This document shows positions 40,166 to 52,908 of a DNA stretch of 64,000 bases, in pieces; position 1 is the first letter of the stretch, and every line of letters begins with the position of its first letter. The DNA lies in contig CP136064.1 of assembly GCA_032622095.1 (NCBI GenBank), forward strand, positions 135,735,954 to 135,799,953, written 5' to 3'. The position numbers and the translations under genes were made by a program. The stretch comes from Siphonodentalium dalli. Lineage: Eukaryota; Mollusca; Scaphopoda; Gadilida; Siphonodentaliidae. Under the pieces are notes generated by a model. The model was not told the DNA's origin. It worked only from the letters and a program-made list of their open reading frames with translations, and searched no databases.

Positions 40166-42923
40166 ATGTGTTCAGGGTTCTTAGTCAAATTTACAAAGTT
40201 TTATTTTAATAATTATTTGTTTTCCGATGTCCGAATGACGTTACTCGTATTTTGTTTAAATGTGACGTTCCAAGCGACATACCAGACCGGCGACACGATA
40301 GCTCAACACCGACATTTAATTGGAAACAATTTAAAGCGGCTCCTACCTTAATCAGCCAGTATCAATGTTGTTTAAAAGAAATACTCCCTGCAAATCACAC
40401 AATCGTCAATAATAGTGACTTGGACACATTATATGACTCCATTGTGGCTGCTATACTGCTAGCCTCCAATCAGACTGTCCCTCGTAAAACATATAAAAGT
40501 TATCTCAAGCCGTTCTGGAATAGTCGCTTGAAACAATTGCATGTTAATATGATATCAAGCAGACGACAGTGGATTTCCGCTGGTCGACCAAGAGATGAAA
40601 ATGATTGGATTTCCGCTGGTCGACCAAGAGATGAAAATGATTTAACTTATACAGATTATAAAGCGCAGAAAAGACTTTACCGACGGGAATATAGAATGTG
40701 CTGTAACCAATATATGATTGATCGAAATAACGAACTTGACACAGCCGCTGAACTGGACCAACAAGGGTCCTTTTTCAAGATCCTTAACTCTAGGCGCAAT
40801 CAAGATAAGAGGCCGAACAAAATTTTCAAATATGATGGGTCAACCTTGAGAAATTCTTCTGAGATTACTAATGGCTGGGCGAATTATTTTGAAAAGCTGT
40901 ATTCGCCTTTATCAAACAGCAGTTTCGACCAAGATCACTCCCATCTCGTAAATGAACATGTAGAACTACTAGTGAGTGGGCAATATAGCAAACAAGGGTC
41001 CAGTAGCTGCAAGCATATCACCGAAAAGGTTGAACCTGGCGAACTTGAAAGTGCTCTCAAAACTCTAAATTTGAACAAGGCAGCAGGGTGGGACAACGTT
41101 TACAATGAACATTTGGTATTTGGTGGTCCAGCTTTGATAACATGTCTGTCCGCTTTGTTGACTGGAATATTGTCTCTCTCATATATACCGGAACCTGCCA
41201 AGAAAGGCGTAATTGTACCTCTCTACAAAGGTGGGAATAAACCACAAGCAAATTTTGATAGCTACCGAGCAATTACATTGCTTCCCGCTCTCTACAAGTT
41301 AATAGAAAAAATCTTACTGAGAAGACTAGAGTGTAATGTTCCAGACATGGTCAAAGTTCATAATCTACAGCATGGATTCCAGAAGGGTATCAATTGTCTT
41401 ATGAACTCACTCATAGTACACGAATCGAAGATATTCGCACGTGAAAATAACAGTAAATTATATGCATGCTTTCTAGACGTTCATAAGGCATTTGATACCG
41501 TTTGGGTAAATGGTCTCCTTTATAAACTTTACATTTTAATTAGACTTTGATCAGAAAACCTGGTAATTTTTTTACCAAATGCTTAAAGGAACATCCTGTC
41601 AAGTAAAGTATGGAAATACTCTCTCTAAGCAGTTTCCAATAGCACAAGGAACAAAACAGGGAGTCGTCGTCTCCCCTCTACTTGATATGCTATTTATAGA
41701 TCAACTATTGTCAGAATTATCCGTATCTGGAGCTGGGCTCAATATGTTTTCCGTAAATTGTTCATGCCCAACGCAAGCGGACGATATGACATTGCTCTCG
41801 GTCTCTGAAAGTGGTTTACAACACCTTATGAATATTTGCACTAAATACAGTCGTAAATGGAGATACAAGTACAACGAGCAAAAGTCAGTAATTATCGTCT
41901 TTAATGAAAACAAAAATGAACACGCAAAGGCTTCAGTTGATAGATCGTGGATTCTCTGTGACAAACATGTAGCTGAAGTCGATAATCTGACACACCTTGG
42001 AATCCCGCTCCATAAATATAACCAGACGAGTAACTTCACAACAGAAATTAAACAAAAACTCCGTTCAAGCTATTTCGCACTAACAAACGTAGGAGGAATA
42101 ACACCCACTAGCAGTTTAAAAATGTACACGTCAATCATTGTGCCATGCACGAGGCCTATTTGGGTGTGAACTATTATGTGGCATGTCAGACTCAGACACC
42201 CTATCATTGGAAAGATCTCACCGTTTTTGTCTAAAGAAAATACAAGGTCTTCGTATGCACACGCGCACAAATGTAGTGGAAGGACTCCTGGGTATCGGCA
42301 ATGTCAAAAGCTTTGTGGATAAGAAAAAACTCCTACTTCTGGGCAGTCTATGTCATTTGTCTACAGACAAGGCAGCGAAATCTGTATTTTTACTTAGGCT
42401 ACACTCATACTTTATCTCCGGCGTATCAGCCGATTCATTCATTGCCGATATCGCAGATGTCCTTGCAAATCACCGACTTATGCATTATTTAACAAAGTAT
42501 GTATCAAAATGTGCATTTCCGGAAAGGTCATCATGGAAGCAAATCGTTCGAAATGCAATCGTCGAAACCTCTAACTCAATCTGGGAACTCTCTGGAAACG
42601 CGGATCCAACACTCCACCGTTTCCATAATATTCACCCTACACTCTCACTGTCGTGCCTGTGGAAGTCCTGTCGCAAGTTTCCGACAAACAAGGCGGCATA
42701 CCTAACTGTTGCAACCATAATAGCCTGTACCGAACAGACACATTGTAACTGCAGATGTGGTGCGGAGTTTGACGATCTGCCCTTACATGTAATCATACAT
42801 TGTCCTATGATTCTGGAACTTAGAATTGACATATGGTACAAGAAAACCATAGTCAGAAATGGTAACGCCACCAAGATCATATTATTAGCCATAAATATAA
42901 ATTATAATACAATTATTCTATAA
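40166..42923 (+). pseudogene. CR1/L2-like LINE, reverse transcriptase region, broken
   Basis: The plus strand encodes the end of a linker and the RT: LNKAAGWDNVYNEHL, VIVPLYKGGNKPQANFDSYRAITLL, QHGFQKGINC and CFLDVHKAFDTVWVNGLL in the first frame (to 41,550). PIAQGTKQGVVVSPLL and TQADDMTLL, in which Gln replaces the usual Tyr before ADD, are in a second frame (41,579-42,169). A C-terminal region ending in CNCRCGAEFDDLPLHVIIHC, a zinc cluster, is in a third. A 36-bp tandem duplication (WISAGRPRDEND twice) lies at 40,571-40,642. The frame breaks show it is inactive. Its 3' end matches that of the 11,580 LINE. Confidence 0.88.
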
Positions 42924-43075
42924 ACTAGCTTTCAAATTTTATGTGGGAAATTTGCATATTTCAAGTTTTCCCGTTTCTCGTGTTATACGTTACTTTCTTC
43001 GAACTGTCTTCTTTATTACACAAGCTGATGGGCCCGACTTCGTCGGGGATGTTTCCCATCTGATTTCCGGCGAAA
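42924..43075. other. LINE 3' flank
   Basis: Short stretch after the LINE tail; no feature recognised. Confidence 0.3.
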
Positions 43076-43600
43076 GGCGCGATTTGACCTTCAATTGACT
43101 ATTTCGAAAGTCAAGGTCAGGTCAGGGTCATGATTTGACCCGTCCAAAACACCCCCACCCGGAGAAAAGTACCACTAGGTATCAAATTTCGTCGAAATCC
43201 GTCCGTTTTACCCCACTTGTCCTTTAATTAACAATTTTGAAGGTCAAGGTAAGGTCGGAGTCATGATTTGACCCGTCCAAAACACTCCCCCGACAAAAGT
43301 ACCGATAGGTATCAAATTTCGTCGAAATCCATCCGTTTTACCCGATTTGACCTTTGATTGACCACATTGAAGGTCAAGGTCACGCCGATGTCACGATTTG
43401 ACCCGTTCAAAACACTCCCCGGACAAAAGTATTCCTAGGTATCAAATTTCGCCGAAATTTGTCCGTTTTACCCAAATTGACCTTGCATTGACAGTTTTAA
43501 AGGTCAAGGTCATGTCGGGCTCACGATTTGACCCGTCCAAAACACTTCCCGGACACAAATACCCATAAGTATCAAATTACGTTGAAATCTATGGAAAGCC
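43076..43600. repeat. ~122-bp tandem repeat, four units
   Basis: Units share CGATTTGACC(C)GTCCAAAACA, AAAGTACC and AGGTATCAAATTTCG followed by CGAAATCCGTCCGTTTTACC. Divergence between units is moderate. No coding. Confidence 0.9.
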
Positions 43601-44040
43601 GAACAGGACATGTTAGTTGCTAATTGCTAGATATACGACGCACGACTTGTCGCGGTATTTTAAAGGTGTTTCAAACTAGGAGATAGAAGGATTCTGCGTT
43701 TCAAATGGTGATGAATTATAGTAATTTATTCAAATTTTATGGCATAAATTGTTATTAAAACCGTATATACTATAACAAAAATGAATGACTCGAAAATTAA
43801 GTGGGCCTTTAAACAAAGTCACAATTGCAGTTAGGCTCATCTCATACTCGTTTAATCAGCGATATTCTGCTGCGCAGTTTGTTATAGTTCCCAGTATTCA
43901 TTGAGCGTTATAGCCCCACTGTTATAATTCGCCTTTAGCAGGCGTACTCTTGCCTCAGATTATTGAGATATTAGGTCACACGTAATGACATTAAATCGCA
44001 TGGAAACATAGCAATTGTGTGGGCTGCTTGGCGTGAATAT
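43600..44040. other. Intergenic, nothing recognised
   Basis: AT-rich sequence without convincing open frames. Confidence 0.4.
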
Positions 44041-44840
44041 TTAATGAGAAATAAAGTCATACGTAATGACATTAAACTCAAGAAAACCCGCGAAAACAAA
44101 ACAAAATCACATTTAATGTTTTAAGTTGTTTCCTTCATAAAAAGAATCTTCGTGATAATGAACCCTCCCAATACTTTAGAATATAGAATTAACCTTAAAA
44201 TAACAAAAACCTTCGGAATACAGAACCTTCGGAATAACGAACCTTCTGATTGGTGAACCTTCGGAATAGCGAACATTCAGAGAAATTTCGGAATAGTGGA
44301 CATTCTGGATAGTGAACCTTCGGAATAGAGACATGCCCCCAATATTCAAATTATATGCCCAGAGTTCACAGGGTATGGGCCCATAAAATCCTAAATTTGG
44401 CCCTTAAAATATTGAACTCCAAATTGGAGCCCACACAGAACATCACTTAAGTCAACTGTACCTGTGTCATGTCCCAATGCGGGAGGGTCCACAATATACC
44501 ACAACATTCATATTATATGCCAAGAATTCAAAAGTATGGGCCCACGTAATGACATTAAATCTCAAGAAAACCCGCGAAAACAAAACAAAATCACATTTAA
44601 TGTTCTAAGTTAAGTTATTTCCTCCTGTATCTGTATCGGTATGCGGGCAGGATCAGTTCGGATGTGAGCGCACACTCCGTAAAAAGAATCTTTGTGATAA
44701 TGAACCCTCTCAAATTAGTCTCAATACTTTAGAATATAGAATTAACCTAAAAATAACAAAAACCTTCGGAATAGAGAACCTTCGGAATAGCGGACCTTCG
44801 GGAAAGCGAACCTTCATAATAGAAACATTGCCCCACAAGT
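44040..44840. repeat. ~500-bp duplication with ACCTTCGGAATA short repeats
   Basis: Positions 44,050-44,330 and 44,545-44,830 are direct copies (AAGAAAACCCGCGAAAACAA, TAATGAACCCTC). Both contain runs of AACCTTCGGAATAG(C/A)G units of about 17 bp. Confidence 0.85.
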
Positions 44841-44969
44841 ACACCGGTGACGTAAACACATGTGCTAATCTTTGTTGTACTATCGTGACTCTATCGGTAC
44901 GATTTATACTCAGTACGAAGTAACCATAATAATACAGTCGCCCAGTGGATTATCGATCGACCACAGAAT

Positions 44970-45233
44970 ATGAAAATCTGCGTACCAAGCAACACCACGG
45001 TGTGGCGTAATGAATTACTAAATCTCTTCGGTATTCCGTGCTCACTTAAAATGGATAGCTACAATCCGCGTACACAACTGGAAGTATTTTTAACTGCACG
45101 TCCGCCGGATTTGTTCGACGAAATTGAAGAGCCAGACCTGTTCACAAACTTCATGGTAAATAGCACATTTTGCTTATGGAAAGCCTATCGTAGAATCGAA
45201 CAAACACCAATGGTTTCAGTAACCGTACCCTAA
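44970..45233 (+). CDS. Isolated 87-residue open frame, unknown
   Basis: ATG at 44,970; product MKICVPSNTTVWRNEL ... VSVTVP. The composition is protein-like (balanced, several Trp/Phe/Pro residues: ARPPDLFDEIEEPDLFTNF) and not repeat-derived. No domain, signal or membrane segment is recognised. It could be an exon fragment, an orphan gene or chance. Confidence 0.25.
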   Translation: MKICVPSNTTVWRNELLNLFGIPCSLKMDSYNPRTQLEVFLTARPPDLFDEIEEPDLFTNFMVNSTFCLWKAYRRIEQTPMVSVTVP

Positions 45234-46113
45234 TGAATGATGCTTAACTAAAATATATGTCTACTTGACTATGATTATCTATGATGTCATCTATATATAG
45301 TTATGTCTGTCGGTCCAATCTACGTGCCTTGACGCCCGTGTAACTTTGTATATCTGGTGAGTGGTAGCTGTGTGCACGTAATAACGTACATTTATGTTTG
45401 TTTTGTTCATGTATGCTGACACGTGTAGGTGTGTAAGCCCTAAGGGATGTCTGAGATGTTGCTTGTATTAAAATATGCATTACATACATATATATATGTA
45501 CATGTGTGTGTGTATATGTATGTATATGTATATATATATATATATATATATGTATATAGCTATATATATATATATATATGTGTATATATATATATATATG
45601 TTTGTAAGTATTTTAATGTGTGTGTGTGAATTGAGGTATGTTTTGTATGTGTATGTATGAATGTATGTATGTATGTATATATGTATGCATGTGTCGTGTA
45701 TGGGGACGTCGTCTGTATGCGCGTGTCAGACAGAAGGACTATGTGTATGCCTATAACTAATGCAATGGTAGGCGTAGGTGTGCATGAGAATGAAATTATG
45801 TAAATAGATGCTGCGTGTGTTGTGTTATTATTCTAATTGTTATTTGTATAGATATGACATATTTATACTTTTTGTGTGGTCATGTTTTCTAATTGTATAT
45901 ATGTTAAATTTTCGTGATTGTATTTGACATCTCTTCATTATATGGAGGAAAATAAAGATATATATATCCATCTATTTCATATAATTTTCAATGATAGATA
46001 CATGTACATTTAATTTTAGGATATTGCAATTTTCCTTGTATGTTGATGTCTGAACCCTGAATACATGTATATCTAAAGGCTGCTAATGATCAACGAGACA
46101 ATATCAATTTCTT
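45234..46113. repeat. TA/TG/GTAT microsatellites
   Basis: Positions 45,480-45,690 are dominated by (TA)n, (TG)n and (GTAT)n. At 45,945-45,970 GGAAAATAAAGATATATATA looks like a poly(A) signal with a TA tail, possibly the 3' end of an unidentified retroelement. Open frames across the microsatellite are artefacts. Confidence 0.8.
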
Positions 46114-47429
46114 TCAATCAATCTCAAAAGGAATGAGTCCAATGGCAAAAGATTTCTTGGAATTACTAATAATCATACACTTATTTACAATATCACTCGG
46201 TTTGAATGATATACACACATACTGGTAATCAATATCAATTTGTGTGAATGGCTCCATCAGATTATAATCTGCATATGAGTCAAGAAGCTTATATGATGCC
46301 CTTGTTGTTTGCTTCATAATATTACCACAAATAATTAGTTCACGTTCACATTCACAGTCAGAAATTTCATGAGAACATAAGAAACTTCCCACGACAACAC
46401 AATTAATTTGAATTATTTTGCCATTTCTTAGTCTGACAACAGAGTTATCTCTCCTGAATTTAGAAGCATATGATGCTGTTGAAAACATCGATCCATTGGC
46501 ACAAAATATGTTGTACATTGAACAGTCACTGTTCAGAACAGGTAAACCTTTCATTCTCATTATTGATAGTTTCTGCTGCAGAGTCATGCAGTTTTCCAAA
46601 CAAGTGACTCCCCAGAACAGTGCAGCCACTTATTGTTGCTGCCTTTTTCAGTGGTTTGTTAGAACAGTTCAGTGTCTATCAAATGCTTCTATCACATCAG
46701 TTGAAGCATGAGTCAATTGTGATTTTGCAAACCAATTCAATCTCTGTTGTGCCAAAAACCACTTGAATGCCTGAATATCAACTCCTTGTGTCCCGTGAAT
46801 CAGCGATAATAGCTTTCCATTCCCATCTTCAAATAAGAAAGCAGAAGATGATGGTGATGGTCCAGAGTGTTCCACACATTGAGTCAAATGTGTCATTAAA
46901 TGAACATTATAGGATATTTTCTATACCATACAATAATTTGAACTTAACAACAAACTTGTCCAAGCACCTTTTCGCTACCATTATGTCATTCTCAGTTATT
47001 CCGGTTTTTACAAGAAGGCATACACCATTCACAAGTAGTAACCAGTGCTTGTAGTAGTCAGCTGGTAGAATATTAGCCAAAATTATTGGCGATTAAAACA
47101 ACAAGAATGATCGCCATTCCGCGGCTTTCCAGTATTTCCGTTCACTCATTGTTCTAGGTAACCTGCGAACTTCATTCGGTGGTTTAATCTCCAACATTAA
47201 CTTGTCAATAATCTCTGTTTTTCTGCCAAGATAGAAGGCTTTCTCGTGATGACTGCTATCTATCCAGAGTTCTGACACTTGACGCACTACGCCCAGGAGA
47301 ACAGAGTGCATGTAGTCAAAATGTGGTAACCTCATGAAAACATTCATCCCTTTGATGTCTGATATTGTCATTTTCGTTTCACATGCTTCCTTCGTGTGTT
47401 CAACAGTTTCTTTGTGATTTCTCAGAGGA
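46114..47429 (-). pseudogene. Tnp2/CACTA-like transposase, C-terminal part
   Basis: Continues the coding sequence from 52,479 after the foldback insertion. Motifs in order: LRNHKETVEHTKEA, SDIKGMNVFM, FDYMHSVLLGVVRQ (~47,300), RKYWKAAEWRSFLLF (~47,100), LPADYYKHWLLLV (~47,030), then VHLMTHLTQCVEHSGPSPSS-AFLFEDGNG (~46,870) and a final ~170-residue region ending at 46,114. In-frame TAA after SFLLF (47,093), a shift near 46,905 and a break near 46,640 inactivate it. The DYMHSVLLGVVRQ and FEDxNG blocks are typical of animal transposases related to Tnp2. The nested insertions show the gene was already non-essential when hit. Confidence 0.8.
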
Positions 47430-50400
47430 TAGTCCAGGAGATATTGGTCAACCTCTGCACCCCCCCCCAGGACTTAACTTCTAACCCCACTAATTTTCTT
47501 CCTTAAGGTCTCGTCTAATTATTTTCACTTGTTAACAAGGAAAAAAAGTGGCCGCAGAGACTCCAGACAAGATGGCGTCCATCATGGCGGCCATTTTTTT
47601 TAAATGCACCAGGTCTCTTTGATCGCCGTTATAGTAAAGATGATGTCACATGCCGTCCTGTTTTCCGCTCGATTCGTTATGCTAATATACAACCCTTACA
47701 AATTAGCCAAAAAACCGACACCAGAATCCAATATGGCGGCCAAGATGGCCGCCGAAATGTGAAATTATGCTATTTTTCTGTCATGTTACCACCTTTCGTT
47801 TGTCTCTGTGGGAAAATGTTAGAATTTTTGCGTCATGTTATACATTTATCATATAGAGGAGTCATTGGCGAATACATGGGGACCATAATATGCATTCATT
47901 GCGGGATATTTTTGTCCGATATCACGTTTTCCCAAATGCCGGTATCATAGGTCAAAGCTGAATCTCCGTTAATAACGCGATGTTATGTTTCGAATCAATG
48001 AATGTTATTGCTATTATAACAACACCCATGCATATATATTTGCAGGAGATACTCGAGCTAGGATTCCTCTTATACCTGAGTCGAGGAATATTTACCCAAA
48101 TCCAAGATGGCGGCCAAAATGGCCACCAGAAATAAAAAATCGCTGATTTTAACATCAGTGAGCATTATTGTAATGACAACTCCACACCTGCTTACTATTG
48201 TAAGTTGGGAACACTTAGGCGAAGAACTTTCCTTGTACCATATCCAAATAAAAGTCCCCCAAATCCAAAATGGCGCCCACAATGCCGGACAGATTTTGAA
48301 AAATCACCGAAATTCCCCCATATTCACATCATTGGGCATTATTGTCGAGACAACTCCATCCATGCATACAGTTGAGTTGGAAATACTGAGGTGAAGTAAT
48401 TACCTTACATCTCATGCAAGAAAAGGTCTTCCAAATCGAAGATGGCGGCCAAAATGGCGACCGAAATTTGAAAACACGCCTACATTCCTTTACTTTCTTA
48501 GGATGGGCGTTATTGTTTCGCGATTTCTACCAACCATTACATGTTGATATGTATGAATTATTCATTATGGTTTGGCAAGTGATAATCGCAGTCAATATGG
48601 CGGCCAAACTGGCGGGCAGAAATTGAAAAGAAGCCGATATTATCACATACTAATTTCAACTTTTTGTCATAATATTAATTTCTATAAACGAAACGGTACA
48701 TAATATAAGCCATCTATTAGTTCCAATGTAAGTCGTAGCCTTTTGGAAGGATGAAAACCCACAATCGCGATGTGGCATTTCAAAATCCATTCTCCACTAA
48801 GGGCTTATACTGGCCGTAACCGTATATAGGTGCGCCGAATAGTCATATTATGACTTCCAAGAATCAAAACAACAGTACCTGAGCTTATTCTGAATTGCCA
48901 CATTCGGCATTGTCTAGACTCGTTTCCGTCTCTTCCGTCAGATTAATCTATCTCACTCACAACAACAGTTCACTACTCTTCTTCGTAGAAGGGTGCCACT
49001 AATCAGAATGTTTCAAACAATACATATGCCGGTGTCCAGCTCACGTGTTTGTTTCGAAAGCTTGGAATTCTTAGCGATCGATCGAGCTTCATTCGTGGTA
49101 TAGCTTATGGTATAATTCAGATGCTACATATGGGGTATATGCGTCATCTTGTGCGATACACTATAAAGGTATTCGGTCGATGCGTATACTAGCTTTCAGA
49201 AGGACCTATCTATCTGCGTATTGTCAGCTTTGGTGACCTAATGGGGATAACAACGTGTACACCTGGTGAATTTCCCAAACAGCCACTTCTCAATATATGG
49301 TTCATCAATTCACATACCCATCTAATGCACTCACGTACCCGGACAACTTCTGTATATGGCTTCGAATGTTGAAAGCCCGACATTTGACGGATACATTTCT
49401 GCTAAGGCGTAGAAGACCATAATGCATAATATACCCAAACTCCTTGAACATGATCATAAGAACAAGCTTGTTGGCGTCCAGCAATCGCCTCACCGAACAG
49501 TTCCAAGCAGATGATAACAATACACACGGTGCTAGTTTGTGGGTATGTGTCACGATAGTGGAAATGAAATTGGACCATGACTGCACCGCCCCTTATTTTG
49601 TTATGTTTTAGATTCAGACAGGATCTCATGTGTGGCTTTGCTTTCCTTGTATGCTAAGATTGTATGTTCCCATCAGTTTGGAAGCCGTTCTTAAACAACT
49701 GGACCAGGAGTATGCCATTGGCTACTGCTGTATAAGCCCCACCAAGACTGGGGTGTAGTCTTAAAGGCGATACATTTGATAGTTGGTTGATATGTCGTAC
49801 TCACGCTGGGTGGTATGGTTCAAGAAAGTACAAATGCCATCAACAAAAGGGTGAAATGTTCAACGCGAAGAACATCCAGAGGAATGTTATGTTGATGAGC
49901 TCTTGCATTCAGTTCAACAAACGTTGGTACACCAAGTGATTTCTTGGTAACATCACCATTGCGACCATTTTCCTACATGAGACATTAACTACTATATTCT
50001 AAAGTTATATATATAAAGCTATATGATCATAAAGGTCGCGTTCCCCAACGTCCACTGCCATCGAGACTGTAAATTGTTCTTTAAATACATAGTGAAATAA
50101 ATGCACCACAGTTCCTGACATTTTGTTGAATAATACCGCCCACATACTGACACTAACCTCGAGAGAGGATAACAAAACACGCATACATTCATGCTATAAA
50201 GACATTATCATTTAGTCCATCCGACTGTTTTGAGGGAGGCTAGCATAGTATTATCCAGACAAAAGTGTACGTAGTTGAATCATAAATGTTTAGAAACGGA
50301 TGTGGAAATACAATCTTACCACACCAAATAAAACAGACACGCATGACATTCGATATCTTAAACATGCACCAGGTGTAGGGATGGTGTATAGAGTGGCCCA

Positions 50401-52478
50401 TTTCATTCCCACTATCATGGCGCATGTTCACAAACTAGCACAGCGAGCATTGTTCTTCTCTGCTGGGAGATATTCGACTATACAACTGCGGGGCGTCATA
50501 CAGTTTGCTTCGGATAATGGTCAAGAAGTGTGGGTAGTCTGTACACTAGGGTCTTCTCCTTAGCAGATAGACATCTGTCCAAGGGAATGAGACAGCTAGC
50601 AACCTTCGAACCACTGTCGAAGTTGTCCACATATGCCAATGCGTTCGCTGAGTTTGTGAGTTGACGAACCGTCTATTGAGAAGTGACTAGCTAACTGGTT
50701 CGCCAGGTGTACATGTCGTGTATTATCCCATGGGGTATGATACACATACATAGAGATGACCTTCTGTAAGCTTGTACACTCATCGGCCATATGCCTTCCT
50801 AGTTCAAGATGACGCACAAATATCATAGTTAGCAAATATTTACAATCGTAAGCTAGACACCGGAAAATGAATTGTTTGAAACGTTATGATTAGAGGGACC
50901 CTACTCCCAGGAAGTGGTGAATACTTTGTCGGTGTGAGCGACCTAGATTTATCAGACAAAGAAATGGAAGCTGGTCCAGATAATTATGGACGTGACGTGG
51001 CAAATCAGAATCTGTTATCAGGTAATTGTTCTGATATAACTATTTGGCGCACCTACACTTACGGCCATTATCGGCGATAAGTGGAGACTGGATTTTGAAA
51101 TGCCACATCGCGATATTAATAGTGGTTTTTCATCTTTCCAGAAGGATAAGAGCTATGTTATGCGTTTTGATACCTTTAAGTTGAACTAGTAGATGGTTTA
51201 TGTACAGTTTCGTCCATACATACCGATATTATGACAAAAAGTTGAAATTAATATGTGAAAATATCGATTTCTTTTCAATTTCTAGCCGCCAATTTAGCAG
51301 CGATCTTGGCTGTGAGAATCAATTGCCAAACCCTAATGAATACTTCATGTCACTATTCCATATCAACATGTAATGGTGGGTAGAAATCGCGAAACAATAA
51401 CGCCCATCCTAAGAATGTAAAGGAATGTAGGCGTGTTTTCAAATTTCGGTCGCCATTTTGGCCGCCATCTTCGATTTGGAAAACCATTTCTTGCATGAGA
51501 TGTAAGGTAATTACTTCACCTCAGTATTTTCAACTCAACTGTACGCATGGATGGAGTTGTCTCGACAATAATGCCCAATGATGTGAATATGGGGGAATTT
51601 CGGTGATTTTTTCAAAATCTGTCCGCCATTGTGGATTTGGGGGACTTTTATTTGGATAAGGTACAAGGAAAGTTCTTCGCCTAAGTGTTGCCAACTTACA
51701 ATAGTAAGCAGGTGTGGAGTTGTCATGACAATAATGCTCACTGATGTTAATTTCAGCGATTTTTTATTTCTGGTGGCCATTTTGGTCGCCATCTTGGATT
51801 TGGGTAAATATTCCTCGACTCAGGTATAAGAGGAATCCTAGCTCGAGTATATCCTGCAAATATATATGCATGGGTGTTGTTATAATAGCAATAACATTCA
51901 TTGATTCGAAACATAACATCGCGTTATTAACGGAGATTCGGCTTTGACCTATGATACCGGCATTTGGGAAATCGTGATATCGGACAAAAATATCCCGCAA
52001 TGAATGCATATTATGGTCCCCATGTATTCGCCAATGACTCCTCTATATGATAAATGTATAACATGACGCAAAAATTCTAACATTTTCCCACAGAGACAAA
52101 CGAAAGGTGGTAACTAGTGACATGACAGAAAAATAGCATAATTTCACATTTCGGCGGCCATCTTGGCCGCCATATTGGATTCTGGTGTCGGATTTTTGGC
52201 TAATTTGTAAGGGTTGTATATTAGCATAACGAATCGAGCGGAAAACAGGACGGCATGTGACATCATCTTTACTATAACGGCGATCAAAGAGACCTGGTGC
52301 ATTTAAAAAAAATGGCCGCCATGATGGACGCCATCTTGTCTGGAGTCTCTGCGGCCACTTGTTTTTCTTGTTAACAAGTGAAAAAAATTAGAGGAGACCT
52401 TAAGGAAGAAAATTAGTGGGGTGAAGTTAAGTCCTGGGGGGGGGGGGGTGCAGAGGTTGACCAATATCTCCTGGACTA
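47430..52478. mobile_element. 5.0-kb foldback element inserted in the transposase gene
   Basis: Long inverted repeats: 47,430 to about 48,845 mirrors about 51,050 to 52,478 (TAGTCCAGGAGATATTGG ... and complement). More diverged inverted similarity continues inward (49,400 vs 50,540), so almost the whole element is a giant imperfect palindrome. A 3-bp duplication GGA (47,427-47,429 and 52,479-52,481) flanks it. The arms contain repeated ~180-bp segments with AAGATGGCGGCCAAAATGG. No transposase is visible, so it is non-autonomous. Confidence 0.88.
48846..51050. other. Loop region of the foldback element
   Basis: No convincing gene. The small open frames at 49,305-49,629 (minus) and 50,300-50,563 (plus) are mirror-related to each other, as expected from the palindrome. 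Confidence 0.5.
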
Positions 52479-52481
52479 GGA

Positions 52482-52906
52482 GGCATAGTTTTTTTTAACA
52501 GGGTACACCCTCGTTTCACTGGGCCATGACCTTTTTGAACTCTCTCGCTCTCGTGAAGACAGTTGGAACATCCATATGACCCATTGAACTATTTCATATT
52601 CTGGAATACTGGCCGTGCAATTGTGTCACACACGCACAATAACGGTAGACATTTTGTTCTTCTTTCCATATTCTGGGAATCCTCCCAAACAATTCCTGGA
52701 TTTTCAGGATTGCTGATATGTCGAATTTCGTTTATAAAGGGCTTCATGTACTGAATTGGATTCGGCTTTGAAGATCCAAACCACAGTGAATAAAAAATCA
52801 TGTACTCAGATTTGTTATCTTCTTGCACTTCATTTATAGTGCAAAACACAGGCCAGAATGATTTGTTTGACAAATTGAATACAGGTGCACCATCAGCACT
52901 TATCGT
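52482..52906 (-). pseudogene. Tnp2/CACTA-like transposase, middle part
   Basis: Coding between the two insertions: TISADGAPVFNLSNKSFWPVF, then YMIFYSLWFGSSKPNPIQYMKPFINEI, then CDTIARPVFQNMK. An in-frame TAG follows at about 52,589 where the family usually has Gln. After it the same frame continues with FNGSYGCSNCLHESERV, the zinc-like cluster, up to the foldback border. The order matches the family, so the sequence is a remnant of one gene. Confidence 0.85.
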
Positions 52907-52908
52907 AA

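Noticed and set aside
45447-45660. YIYIYIYV open frames
   Set aside because: TA/TG microsatellite.
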